DNA of 64,000 nucleotides from Sphingomonas sp. ATCC 31555 (lineage in GTDB: Bacteria > Pseudomonadota > Alphaproteobacteria > Sphingomonadales > Sphingomonadaceae), in contig NZ_ALBQ01000042.1 of NCBI RefSeq assembly GCF_000282895.1, positions 1 to 64,000 of the forward strand, in the 5' to 3' direction. Positions 8,112 through 18,472 of this stretch are shown here, one piece after another. Within the stretch, counting starts at the first letter, position 1. Each line of letters starts with the position of its first letter. The notes under the pieces were generated by a model. It saw only the letters and a list, made by a program, of their open reading frames with translations. It did not search any database and was not told where the DNA came from. The position numbers and the translations under genes are program-made.

Positions 8112-8731
8112 CAATAGCCCATCAGCTTGAGTACTTCGGCCCGGCTCCGCTCGTCTTCGCGGAAGACGCCCATCATCCGGCTGGTGACCATGCCTACGCC
8201 CGGCGTGCGGACGCCGCGCGCGGTCATGCAGCCATGCTGCGCCTCGATCACGACTGCGACGCCGAGCGGATGCAGGTTACTCCAGATACAATCCGCGACT
8301 TCCGCGGTAAGCCGTTCCTGCACCTGCAGCCGGCGGGCGAAGGCGTGCAGCACGCGTGCGAGTTTAGAAATGCCGACAACATGGTTCCTGGGCAGATAGG
8401 CGATCGAAGCCTTGCCCGTAATTGGCGCCATGTGGTGCTCGCAATGTGACTGGAAGGGAATGTCCTTCAACAGCACGATCTCGTCATATCCACCGACTTC
8501 TTCGAATACGCGGGCAAGGTGATGCGACGGATCTTCCTGATATCCCGCGCAATATTCCCGCCACGCGCGCGCCACGCGCTGCGGCGTATCCAGCAGGCCT
8601 TCTCGGCCGGGATCATCGCCCGCCCAGCGGATAAGCGTGCGGATCGCTTCCGCTACGTGCTCCGGCACCGGAATTTTCGGCGCAGGTGCGACGATGTCAC
8701 CGTCTTCGGGGCCATCGTGGTGATCGTGCAT
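8111..8731 (-). CDS. folE: GTP cyclohydrolase I
   Basis: A 206-residue enzyme converting GTP to 7,8-dihydroneopterin triphosphate, the entry step of folate and pterin synthesis. Zinc-binding residues are visible in SHCEHH (C97, H99/H100) and in QHGCMTARG. The active-site segments DTPQRVARAW and GKASIAYLPRNHVVGISK also match. The start at 8731 (MHDHHDGPEDG) has AAGGA upstream and is preferred to longer versions. It is the first gene of a three-gene operon with the PTR1-like reductase and folB, all overlapping. The histidine-rich N-terminus is a minor oddity. Confidence 0.95.
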   Translation of the reverse strand: MHDHHDGPEDGDIVAPAPKIPVPEHVAEAIRTLIRWAGDDPGREGLLDTPQRVARAWREYCAGYQEDPSHHLARVFEEVGGYDEIVLLKDIPFQSHCEHHMAPITGKASIAYLPRNHVVGISKLARVLHAFARRLQVQERLTAEVADCIWSNLHPLGVAVVIEAQHGCMTARGVRTPGVGMVTSRMMGVFREDERSRAEVLKLMGY

Positions 8732-8924
8732 GTTCCTTCGTCCTTCTGGCGACCGCGTTGCCGTGCCGCTGCACCCTTGGCCCATCACGCGATCTGCAGG
8801 ACCGCCCTGCGGGACGAGTCAGCGCTACGTTCCGGTTGCAGAAACAGCAAAGTTACTAGCGGCGCAAGCCCGCCGCCCGAGTTCCCAGCGGCGAGGCAGC
8901 AACTCGCTTGACCAGGCAACGGAA

Positions 8925-8957
8925 AACGCCTCGGCGGGCTAACCCCGCCGAGGCGTT
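8925..8957 (-). terminator. Rho-independent terminator of the YceI gene
   Basis: A 14-bp perfect stem (aacgcctcggcggg and complement) with a 5-base loop lies just downstream of the YceI stop. On the minus strand it is followed by a short T-run. Confidence 0.85.
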
Positions 8958-9020
8958 GTCGCTGTTTGCTACCCAGTCCCTTCGCCGCGGGAATGGCGAT
9001 CAAAGGGGCGTGCGGGCAGA

Positions 9021-9620
9021 TTACTTCGCCGCGAACGCCGCGTTGATGTGCAGCTTCACTTCGTCGGAGACGAAGGGAACATATTTGTCCATGCCGAAAG
9101 CGCTGCGGCTGATCACGGTGGTAGCTTCGAAGCCAAAATTCAGCTTCTTCGACATCGGATTGGTGCCCGCACCAACCAGCGTCGTATCGAGCGTGACGGG
9201 CTTGGTGACGCCGTGCAGCGTCAGGTCGCCGGTGATCTGCGCTTTGGTACCGGAGACGACCACCTTGGTCGAGACGAAGCGGATCGTCGGATACTTGGCC
9301 GAGTCGAAGAAGTCCGGCGAAGCAAGGTGCTTGTCGAGCGCCGCGACGGTGGTGACGATGCCGCTGGTGGGAATGGTGATGTCCAGCTTGGCGTCGTTCG
9401 GCTTGGCCGGATCGATCGTCAGCGAGCCGGTGGTGCCGCCGGCCTGGCCGGTGAAGTGGCTGAAGCCGAAGTGATTAACGGTGAAGTCGACCTGCGTGTG
9501 GCCGGTATCGACTGCATAGGTGCCGGCTGGGACACGGGAAGCGTCGGCCTGGCCGGGCAGTTCCTGGGCGAAGGCGACCGGAGCGGCCGCGATGAGGGCG
9601 AAGGCAATGAGAGCGCGCAT
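9021..9620 (-). CDS. YceI-family periplasmic lipid-binding protein
   Basis: A 199-residue protein with a clear signal peptide (MRALIAFALIAAAPVAFAQ, cut after about residue 19). The mature part is a YceI lipocalin-like beta-barrel: YAVDTGHTQVDFTVNHFGFS opens it, with GSLTIDPAKPNDAKLDITIP, the LHGVTKPVTLDT strand and a final FGMDKYVPFVSDEVKL region. Structures of the family bind isoprenoid quinones or long-chain amphiphiles in the periplasm. It has its own ribosome site (AAGGGG) and a strong terminator, so it is monocistronic. Its physiological ligand here is unknown. Confidence 0.92.
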   Translation of the reverse strand: MRALIAFALIAAAPVAFAQELPGQADASRVPAGTYAVDTGHTQVDFTVNHFGFSHFTGQAGGTTGSLTIDPAKPNDAKLDITIPTSGIVTTVAALDKHLASPDFFDSAKYPTIRFVSTKVVVSGTKAQITGDLTLHGVTKPVTLDTTLVGAGTNPMSKKLNFGFEATTVISRSAFGMDKYVPFVSDEVKLHINAAFAAK

Positions 9621-9662
9621 GACAATTCCCCTTGGGTGGTTGCGTCACGCCCGTAATGAGGC

Positions 9663-9695
9663 TGCCGGCCGCGCAAAGCTAGTGCGCAGCCGGCA
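9663..9695 (-). terminator. Possible ilvC terminator hairpin
   Basis: A 12-bp stem with one mismatch (gccggccgcgca/tgcgcagccggc) and a 7-base loop lies 22 bp past the ilvC stop. No T-run follows on the minus strand, so it may be a weak terminator or an mRNA-end structure. Confidence 0.45.
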
Positions 9696-9716
9696 ACCTA
9701 AGGTTTCCGCCAGTGA

Positions 9717-11302
<1,586 letters not shown>

Positions 11303-11347
11303 TTCTACCCCTTCGATCCTCCCGCATGGAGAGGATCCAAAATCCGG

Positions 11348-13093
11348 TCAAACCAGCGCCTTGGCCTCGTCGTCCATTTCGCCGGAGACTTCGCTCGCCT
11401 GGAGCAGCATCTCGGTGTGCGCCGCGCCGCTCGGGATCATCGGGAAGCAGTTTGCCAGCTTCGCCACGCGGCAATCGACAAGCACCGGGCCATCATAGTC
11501 GAGCATCGCCTGGATGCCGTCGTCCAGCTCGGCGCGCTTCTCGATGCGGATGCCCTTCCAGCCATAGGCCTCGGCGAGCTTCACGAAATCGGGTAGCGCG
11601 TCCGAATAGCTCTCCGAATAGCGCGACTGGTAGGTCAGCTCCTGCCACTGGCGGACCATCCCCATATATTCGTTGTTGAGGATGAAGATCTTCACCGGCA
11701 GGCGATATTGCGTAGCGGTCGCAAGTTCCTGAATGTTCATCTGGATCGAAGCTTCGCCAGCAATATCAATGACAAGCGCGTCAGGATTACCCAGTTGCGC
11801 GCCGATCGCAGCAGGCAAGCCATACCCCATGGTGCCGAGACCGCCGCTGGTCAGCCATTTGTTCGGCGCCTCGAATCCGAAATGCTGGGCCGCCCACATC
11901 TGGTGCTGGCCGACCTCGGTGGTGATGATCGGGGCACGATGCTTGGTCGCCTCGTACAGCGCGCGGATCGCCCGCTGCGGCATGATGACATCGCCGCCTT
12001 CCGGAAAGTCGAGACAGCGGCGCGCGCGCCAGCCATGAATGCGGCTCCACCATTCGCCAAGATCCGGCTTGGGGTGGGCGCGCGTCTTCCAGCTTTCGAT
12101 CATCGCATCCAGCGCGCGTGCGCAATCGGCGATGATCGGCAGATCGACACGGACATTCTTGTTCACGCTCGAACGATCGATATCGATGTGCACCTTGCGG
12201 CTGTTCGGCGCGAACGCATCCAGGCGCCCGGTGACGCGATCGTCGAAGCGTGCGCCGACGGCGATGATCAAGTCGGCCTGGTTCATCGCCATATTTGCTT
12301 CATAGGTGCCGTGCATGCCGAGCATGCCCAGCCACTGGTCCGACGACGCGGGCAGGGCGCCCAGGCCCATCAGTGTCGACGTAACCGGCGCGCCGGTGAT
12401 TGCAGCCAGCTCTCGCAGTAACCGCGTGGCTTCCGGCCCCGAATTGATGACGCCGCCGCCCGTGTAGAAAACGGGGCGCTCAGCCGCCGCCAGCATATCG
12501 ACCGCTTCCTGGATCTTCGCAGCGTCTGGTTCTGTCGTCGGCCGATAGGTCTTGTGCTGGATAGGGCCGGGCGCTTCGTAACGTGCGGTGGCGACCTGCA
12601 CGTCCTTGGGGATATCGATCACAACCGGACCGGGGCGGCCAGACGTGGCGATATGGAACGCCTCGTGCACCGTCGCGCCCAGCAGCTCCGGCCGCTTCAC
12701 CAGATAGTTATGCTTGGTACAATGGCGGGTGATGCCGACCGTGTCCGCTTCCTGGAAGGCGTCGGTGCCGATCAGCGTCGTCGGCACCTGACCGGTGATG
12801 ACGACCATCGGGATCGAATCGAGCAGCGCATCGGTGATGCCGGTGATCGCATTGGTCGCGCCCGGGCCCGAGGTGACAAGGACGACTCCCGGCTTGCCGG
12901 TCGAACGGGCGTAGCCCTCGGCGGCGTGCGTGGCGGCCTGTTCGTGGCGGACCAGAATGTGCTTGATCCGGTCCTGCTTGAACAGGGCGTCGTAAATCGG
13001 AAGCACGGCACCGCCGGGATAGCCGAACACGACTTCCACCCCGAGGTCGGTCAAAGCCTCGATCAGGATGTCTGCGCCGCTCTTCTCGGTCAC
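11348..13093 (-). CDS. ilvB: Acetolactate synthase large (catalytic) subunit
   Basis: A 581-residue thiamine-diphosphate enzyme forming acetolactate from pyruvate. The catalytic Glu lies in VRHEQAATHAAEGY, FAD/substrate segments include GPGATNAITGI and SGGLGTMGYGLPAAIG, and the ThDP/Mg motif is GEASIQMNIQEL followed by KIFILNNEYMGMV. The preferred start is GTG at 13093 (VTEKSGADILIEAL) because GGAGG sits 5 bases upstream. The motif reads GEAS where most homologues have GDGS or GDAS, a conservative D-to-E change in the metal site worth noting. It heads ilvBNC and lies 93 bp after miaA on the same strand. Confidence 0.95.
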   Translation of the reverse strand: MTEKSGADILIEALTDLGVEVVFGYPGGAVLPIYDALFKQDRIKHILVRHEQAATHAAEGYARSTGKPGVVLVTSGPGATNAITGITDALLDSIPMVVITGQVPTTLIGTDAFQEADTVGITRHCTKHNYLVKRPELLGATVHEAFHIATSGRPGPVVIDIPKDVQVATARYEAPGPIQHKTYRPTTEPDAAKIQEAVDMLAAAERPVFYTGGGVINSGPEATRLLRELAAITGAPVTSTLMGLGALPASSDQWLGMLGMHGTYEANMAMNQADLIIAVGARFDDRVTGRLDAFAPNSRKVHIDIDRSSVNKNVRVDLPIIADCARALDAMIESWKTRAHPKPDLGEWWSRIHGWRARRCLDFPEGGDVIMPQRAIRALYEATKHRAPIITTEVGQHQMWAAQHFGFEAPNKWLTSGGLGTMGYGLPAAIGAQLGNPDALVIDIAGEASIQMNIQELATATQYRLPVKIFILNNEYMGMVRQWQELTYQSRYSESYSDALPDFVKLAEAYGWKGIRIEKRAELDDGIQAMLDYDGPVLVDCRVAKLANCFPMIPSGAAHTEMLLQASEVSGEMDDEAKALV

Positions 13094-13186
13094 ATTTGCC
13101 TCCACGCAATCGCAAAATGGTATACAGTGCAGAAAGATTTCCGCCGGAGAAGGGCTGCTACTCGCACGAATATGATAGGTCAACCC

Positions 13187-14113
13187 CTAAAGAGATAATT
13201 TCCTTTCAATTCTCTTGGCATTTATGTATGTATCTGTCTCCGCCGTCGACTCCCAACCCCCAGGGGGTTGGCGGCGGAACCAAGTGTATTGACGCTTGGC
13301 ATATTGTCGCGAAGCCGTGGCCCCCGCCCAAACAGCCTCGTCATCGCTCCACTCGCCGGCAAGAACCCTGCTGATCTCGTCTACGCCAATCGCTCGCAGC
13401 ACCGGTGCGTCGGCGGGGACGTCGCTGCGCGAGAGCAATGCGCGGACCTCGTCTTTCGCCGTCGCGACCATCATGGCGAAGCGGCGATCGATGCGCTCGC
13501 CCAGCCAGGCGCGATCGGGCAGCAGGATCAGCGGAGCGAGATAGACGTCCGCGCCGATGCCGCCTTCGCGGCGATCCTGCCATTCCGCGAGCGTGCGCCC
13601 GGTGGAGCGCACGACTTCCAGTGCTCGGGCGACCCGCGTGGTATCGCTCGCGTTGAGCCGGGCGGCCGATCCGGGATCTGCGATGGCGAGCGCGGCATGG
13701 GCTTCGGCGACCGGCAGTGCGCGCACCCTCGCCCGGATCGCGGGGTCGATTTCGGGAATGGGCGCGATGCCGTCGATCAGCGTACGCAGATATAGGCCGG
13801 TGCCGCCAACCAGGATCGGCAGGCGGTTCTCCGCGTGCGCTTCGGCAATCGCAGCGCGCGCGTCGGCGGCCCAGCGCGCGGCCGAGCAGGCCTCGGCACC
13901 GTCGATATGGCCGAACAGCCGGTGCGGCGCGCGGGCTTCCTCTTCCTCGGAGGGGCGGGCGGTGAGGATGCGGAGGTCGGCATAGACCTGCATCGAATCC
14001 GCGTTGATCACGGTGCCGCGATGCTTTTCGGCGAGCGCGAGCGCCAGCGCGGACTTGCCGCTTGCCGTCGGCCCTGCAATGAGCGCCACGCGCGGTAGCC
14101 CAGGGGAAATCAT
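13187..14113 (-). CDS. miaA: tRNA dimethylallyltransferase
   Basis: A 308-residue enzyme transferring a dimethylallyl group to A37 of UNN-decoding tRNAs. The P-loop [15 protein letters not shown] is near the N-terminus, followed by [18 protein letters not shown] (substrate-binding Asp) and the conserved [14 protein letters not shown]. The C-terminal half has [13 protein letters not shown]. An ATG at 14113 or 14119 can serve. With either choice the start codon region overlaps that of the divergent serB, so each promoter must lie inside the other gene. It is co-directional with ilvB downstream. Confidence 0.93.
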   Translation of the reverse strand: MISPGLPRVALIAGPTASGKSALALALAEKHRGTVINADSMQVYADLRILTARPSEEEEARAPHRLFGHIDGAEACSAARWAADARAAIAEAHAENRLPILVGGTGLYLRTLIDGIAPIPEIDPAIRARVRALPVAEAHAALAIADPGSAARLNASDTTRVARALEVVRSTGRTLAEWQDRREGGIGADVYLAPLILLPDRAWLGERIDRRFAMMVATAKDEVRALLSRSDVPADAPVLRAIGVDEISRVLAGEWSDDEAVWAGATASRQYAKRQYTWFRRQPPGGWESTAETDTYINAKRIERKLSL

Positions 14114-14990
14114 GTTCATTGCGACGCTGATAGCAGAAGGTCTCACGTCAGGGCAGCTGGAGGCGGCCAAGGATCGCCTGGCAGCTGCGGGGTGCGTGCC
14201 CGGTAGCTGGCGGTGGCTCGACGATGGCATCGCGGCGGATCTGCCCTTTGCGGCGCAACCGGACGCGGCGCGCGCCGCGCTGGAAGGGGCGGTCCCCGGC
14301 ACCGATGTGATCGTGCAGGTGGAGGTGCATCGCGAGAAGAAGCTGCTCGTCGCCGACATGGATTCGACGATGATAACCGTCGAGTGCATCGACGAACTCG
14401 CCGACTATGCCGGAATCAAGCCGCAGATCGCCGAAGTGACCGAGCGGGCGATGCGCGGCGAGCTGGACTTCGCCGAGGCGCTCGATGCCCGCGTGGCGCT
14501 GCTCAAGGGCCTGCCCGAGACCGCGATCGACCAGTGCCTCGAAGAGCGCGTGCGGCTGATGCCGGGGGCTCAGGCGCTGGTGCAGACGATGCGCGCGCGG
14601 GGCGCCCATACGATCCTCGTCTCGGGCGGCTTCACCCGCTTCGCCGAGCCGGTCGGCACGCAGATCGGCTTCGATCGCCGCATCGCCAATGTGCTGGAGA
14701 TCGAAGGCGGCAAGCTCACCGGCACCGTCACCAAGCCGATCGTCGACAGCAGCACTAAGGAAACCACGCTGCTCGGCGCGACGGCGGAGCTTGGCCTATC
14801 GCCCGAGCAGACGATGGCAGTGGGCGACGGCGCCAACGACCTGGCGATGATCCGCAAGGCCGGGTTGGGCGTCGCCTATCACGCCAAGCCGATCGTGGCG
14901 GCGGCGGCCGGCGCGCGGATCGACCACGGCGACCTGACGGCTTTGCTCTATGCCCAAGGAATTGTGCGGGCCGACTGGGTGCTGGACTGA
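14112..14990 (+). CDS. serB: Phosphoserine phosphatase
   Basis: A 292-residue HAD-family phosphatase for the last step of serine synthesis. The HAD nucleophile motif is VADMDSTMI (D82, D84), followed by [11 protein letters not shown], the cap region LLKGLPE, motif [14 protein letters not shown] and the Mg-binding [16 protein letters not shown]. An N-terminal ACT-like region of about 75 residues precedes the catalytic part, as in alphaproteobacterial SerB. AGGGG is placed 6 bases before the ATG at 14112. The start overlaps the divergent miaA start by one base or more. Confidence 0.95.
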   Translation: MFIATLIAEGLTSGQLEAAKDRLAAAGCVPGSWRWLDDGIAADLPFAAQPDAARAALEGAVPGTDVIVQVEVHREKKLLVADMDSTMITVECIDELADYAGIKPQIAEVTERAMRGELDFAEALDARVALLKGLPETAIDQCLEERVRLMPGAQALVQTMRARGAHTILVSGGFTRFAEPVGTQIGFDRRIANVLEIEGGKLTGTVTKPIVDSSTKETTLLGATAELGLSPEQTMAVGDGANDLAMIRKAGLGVAYHAKPIVAAAAGARIDHGDLTALLYAQGIVRADWVLD

Positions 14991-15081
14991 CGGTGCGTTA
15001 ACCGCTTCTTATCCGCGTTCGTGCCATTTCGGGGCGTCGCCCCACGGGGCTGCCAAGCGCCCAGAACGGACGAGGACGGAC

Positions 15082-16209
15082 ATGCTGCCACGCACGATGC
15101 TGACGATCGCCGCGATGTTGGCGACGGCGTTGGGCGGGCCCGCGCCCGCGCGGCAGGGCGTGGCGATCGCGCAAGACGCCGAGTCTGCCGAGCAAATCGG
15201 GGCGGACACGGCGGTCCGCGACGCCGAGGCTGCGGTTGCGAGAGACCCGGACCATGCGGGCCATCGTGCGGCGCTGGGGAAGGCCTATCTGCGTGCGGGG
15301 CGCTTCATCTCTGCCGCACAGGCGTTGGAGGACGCGTACACGCTGCACCCCCAACAGGATCAGCGGGTGGCGTTGAACCTCGCGCTTGCTCGCGTTGCGA
15401 GCGGCGACAGCGCCGGTGCGCGGACATTGTTGACCAGCCAGGCAGAAAGCATCGATCCGAGTGACCGGGGCCTGGCACTGGCGCTTGCCGGCGATCCGCT
15501 GGCGGCGATCGAGATACTGACACCAGCTGCACGAGCGGCGGGCGCAACGGCGAGGACCCGGCAAAATCTGGCGCTCGCCTTGGCGCTGGCAGGCCGCTGG
15601 CAGGAAGCGAAGGCAGTTGCCGCCGCGGATCTCGCGCCGGATCGAGTGAACGAACGGCTGACGCAATGGGCCAGCCTTGTCCGTCCCGCCCGGGCTGCTG
15701 CGTTGGTCGCCGCGCTCCTGGGCGTGCGACCGGTGGCGGATGGCGGACAGCCGGCGGCGCTTGCGCTCGTGCGACAGCCGGAGCGCGTGCGCGCAGAAGC
15801 AGCGCCGGCGCGTGCGCCCGTGCCGCCCGCACCCGTCTGGGTTGCCCAGCTGCCGTCGAGCGCCCGAATCCGCAAGCCGCCGGCCCCGGTGCGGAAGGTC
15901 ATCCCGTTGCAGACCGGTGCCTACATGGTGCAACTGGGCGCATTCGAGAACGCCGCCGTCGCCCGTGATGCGTGGCAGCGACTGATTGGCCGTGTTCCCC
16001 CGCCCGCCGGGCACAAGCCGCAAGGCGCGGTCATCGCCAGCGGTGGAGTTAGCGTCTATCGCCTTTCCGTCGGCGGCTTTGCGCGCGCTGATGCCGATGC
16101 GCTGTGCCGCGCGGTGAAGGCTCGCCGGAGCGATTGCTTCGTCCGCATGGCGGCGGGCGATGCGGCTGCTGGCTGGGTCAAGCCCGGCACCCGCGTCGCC
16201 GCGCGCTGA
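15082..16209 (+). CDS. Secreted TPR/SPOR-domain protein
   Basis: A 375-residue protein with an N-terminal signal peptide, a TPR-like helical section (about residues 40-140, with ALGKAYLRAGRFISAAQALEDA), an Ala/Pro-rich linker, and a C-terminal SPOR domain (about 281-365) beginning GAYMVQLGAFENAAVA. SPOR domains bind denuded peptidoglycan at division sites, so a periplasmic cell-wall role is likely. The TPR part suggests a protein partner. The start has gagga upstream. Its stop is directly abutted by the stop of the convergent pyrC-like gene (TGATCA). The gene has no close named homologue that I recognise. Confidence 0.8.
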   Translation: MLPRTMLTIAAMLATALGGPAPARQGVAIAQDAESAEQIGADTAVRDAEAAVARDPDHAGHRAALGKAYLRAGRFISAAQALEDAYTLHPQQDQRVALNLALARVASGDSAGARTLLTSQAESIDPSDRGLALALAGDPLAAIEILTPAARAAGATARTRQNLALALALAGRWQEAKAVAAADLAPDRVNERLTQWASLVRPARAAALVAALLGVRPVADGGQPAALALVRQPERVRAEAAPARAPVPPAPVWVAQLPSSARIRKPPAPVRKVIPLQTGAYMVQLGAFENAAVARDAWQRLIGRVPPPAGHKPQGAVIASGGVSVYRLSVGGFARADADALCRAVKARRSDCFVRMAAGDAAAGWVKPGTRVAAR

Positions 16210-17433
16210 TCACTCGACCAGCGCGCCGCCTTTGTAGAGCCGTAACACTCGGCCTTGGGTGGGCAGGCGATCGAACGGCGTGTTGCCGGCGCGGGCGTTC
16301 ATCCTGCGCGCATCGATCACCCAGGGCGTTTCCGGATCTAGCACGATCAGGTCGGCGGGCAGGCCCGCCTTCAGCGCGCCGCTCTCCAGCCCCAGGATCT
16401 TGGCCGGATTGGCGGCGAGCAGCGCGAACAGACGGTCGAGGCCGAGCTTGCCGTCGCGCACCAGCGTGAGCGACAGCGCCAGCAGCGTCTCTGCCCCCGC
16501 CATGCCCGGCTCGGCGTCGGCGAAGGGAAGGCGCTTGGCCTCGGGCCCGCGCGGGTCGTGGCCGGAGGCGATCACGTCGATCGTGCCGTCCGCAATGGCG
16601 GCCAGCGCCGCTTGGCGGTCACTTTCGTCGCGCAAAGGCGGCGATAGGCGCGCGAAGGTGCGGAAGTCGCTGATCGCGATGTCCGACAGCAGCAGGTGGG
16701 CGGGCGTGATGCCGCAAGTGACCCGCACGCCGCGGCGCTTGGCGGCGCGGATCAGGTCGAAGCCGGCGGCGGTGGTCACCTGGCGGAAGTGAAGCTTGGC
16801 GCCGGTTTCTTCGGCGAGCATCAAGTCGCGTGCGATGGCCAGCGCTTCGGCAATTGCGGGTGCGCTCGGCAGGCCGAGGCGGGCCGCCGTCTCGCCGGCG
16901 GTGGCGACGGTGCCATTCGCCAGCCCGCCATCTTCGGCATGCGCGACGACGGTGAGGCCCAGGTCGCGCGCATAGAGCAGCACCTTGCGCATCGTGCCGG
17001 CATTGCCGATCCAGCGCCGCCCCGTAGCGATGGCCCGCGCGCCCGCCGAGGCATTGATCGCGATCTCCGCCAGATCCTCGCCCTGCAAACCGCGCGTCGC
17101 GGCGGCAAGCGGATGCACCCAGAGCTGCGGCTTGCCCGAAACCGCGGCGCGGCGGATAATGCCGGGGTCGTCCAGCACCGGCGACTGGTCGGGCATCAGG
17201 CCAACCCGCGCGATCCCGCCGAAGCGGCACGCACCCTTGTCGACGGCGAACACGCCTAGATCGATCAGCGCGGGTGCAAGCACCTTGCCGGCAACGTCGA
17301 CGATTTCGGCATCGGCCGGAGCCTCGATCGCGCCGACCGCGGCGATCGTGTCGCTTTGGACGAGCAGATCGCCTTCGGTAATCCCGCCCGTCGGGCAGAC
17401 CAGCGTTGCATTGCGGAAGAGGATGCTGCTCAT
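16210..17433 (-). CDS. pyrC: Dihydroorotase-like protein, apparently non-catalytic
   Basis: A 407-residue amidohydrolase-fold protein located directly after pyrB with an ATGA overlap, the position of PyrC' in bacteria whose aspartate carbamoyltransferase needs an inactive dihydroorotase partner. The metal HxH normally found in PGLIDxHxH reads PALIDLGVF here, and the catalytic Asp of ATDHAPH is displaced (SGHDPRG). VVAHAED is kept. I therefore infer a structural subunit stabilising PyrB rather than an enzyme, with an active dihydroorotase encoded elsewhere. The opening ([12 protein letters not shown]) and the closing composite beta-sandwich are intact, so it is not a decaying pseudogene. Confidence 0.88.
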   Translation of the reverse strand: MSSILFRNATLVCPTGGITEGDLLVQSDTIAAVGAIEAPADAEIVDVAGKVLAPALIDLGVFAVDKGACRFGGIARVGLMPDQSPVLDDPGIIRRAAVSGKPQLWVHPLAAATRGLQGEDLAEIAINASAGARAIATGRRWIGNAGTMRKVLLYARDLGLTVVAHAEDGGLANGTVATAGETAARLGLPSAPAIAEALAIARDLMLAEETGAKLHFRQVTTAAGFDLIRAAKRRGVRVTCGITPAHLLLSDIAISDFRTFARLSPPLRDESDRQAALAAIADGTIDVIASGHDPRGPEAKRLPFADAEPGMAGAETLLALSLTLVRDGKLGLDRLFALLAANPAKILGLESGALKAGLPADLIVLDPETPWVIDARRMNARAGNTPFDRLPTQGRVLRLYKGGALVE

Positions 17434-18419
17434 GCCCAACCCTCCACGCCGCGCGATCGTCGGGTGAGGACGTCGAGGCACGCCATGCGCACCGCCACCC
17501 CCATCTCGACCTGTTCGGTGATCGCGCTGCGTTCGGGATGGTCGGCGACGATCGAGTCGATCTCCACACCGCGGTTCATGGGGCCTGGGTGCATCACCAG
17601 CGCGTCGGGCTTGGCCCGGGCGAGGCGTTCGGGGGTGAGGCCGTAGCGCATGTGGAACTCGCGTGTCGAAGGGATGTAGCCGCCGTCCATCCGTTCGTTC
17701 TGGACGCGCAGCATCATCACCACGTCGGCGCCTTCCAGCGCGGCGTCGAAATCGGTGAACGGGGTGACGAACATCCGGTCCATCGCCGGCGGCATCAACG
17801 TGGACGGCGCGACCACACGGACCTCGGCGGCCAGCGCCGTGAGCGCTAGGATGTTCGAGCGAGCGACGCGGCTGTGCAGGATGTCGCCGCAGATCACCAC
17901 GCGCTGCCCCGAGACCTGGCCGCGCCGACGGCGGATGGTGAGGGCGTCGAGCAGCGCCTGGGTGGGGTGCTCGTGCCAGCCATCGCCAGCATTGAGCACC
18001 GGGCAATCGACCTTGTCAGCGATCAATTGCACCGCACCCGAGCTCGAATGCCGGATGACGATCACGTCGGCGCGCATCGCGTTCAGCGTGACGGCGGTGT
18101 CGATCAGCGTCTCGCCTTTCTTCACGCTGCTCTGCGCGGCGTGCATGTTGACGACGTCCGCTCCCAGGCGCTTGCCGGCGATCTCGAACGACAGCAGCGT
18201 GCGTGTAGAGTTTTCGAAAAAGGCGTTGATCTGGGTGAGGCCCTCCAGCCTCTTGTCGCTCTTGGCACGGCTGCGATTGGCCTCGACCCATTGTTCCGCC
18301 TCGTCGAGCAGGAACATGATCTCGTGGGGCTGAAGTCCCGAAATGCCGGTGAGGTGCCGGTGCGGGAAAACGGCGCTGCCCTGTATCTGGGCACCGGGGC
18401 GATGATCGGAAGTGTGCAT
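17430..18419 (-). CDS. pyrB: Aspartate carbamoyltransferase catalytic subunit
   Basis: A 329-residue transcarbamylase forming carbamoyl-aspartate in pyrimidine synthesis. The carbamoyl-phosphate loop FFENSTRT, the second-site loop [18 protein letters not shown], the aspartate-binding [10 protein letters not shown] and [12 protein letters not shown] are all present. It overlaps the dihydroorotase-like gene by 4 bases, so the two are translated together. No pyrI is visible. Upstream on the same strand lies the flagellin, only 53 bp away. Confidence 0.96.
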   Translation of the reverse strand: MHTSDHRPGAQIQGSAVFPHRHLTGISGLQPHEIMFLLDEAEQWVEANRSRAKSDKRLEGLTQINAFFENSTRTLLSFEIAGKRLGADVVNMHAAQSSVKKGETLIDTAVTLNAMRADVIVIRHSSSGAVQLIADKVDCPVLNAGDGWHEHPTQALLDALTIRRRRGQVSGQRVVICGDILHSRVARSNILALTALAAEVRVVAPSTLMPPAMDRMFVTPFTDFDAALEGADVVMMLRVQNERMDGGYIPSTREFHMRYGLTPERLARAKPDALVMHPGPMNRGVEIDSIVADHPERSAITEQVEMGVAVRMACLDVLTRRSRGVEGWA

Positions 18420-18472
18420 TAAAGCCGCCGCCTAGAGCGAGCAGGGCGGCCGCGCAAGATCGCGACTCCGGT

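Noticed and set aside
13094-13186. Attenuator leader peptide for ilvB
   Set aside because: The 93-bp gap after miaA shows no short frame rich in Leu, Val or Ile and no clear terminator/antiterminator pair.
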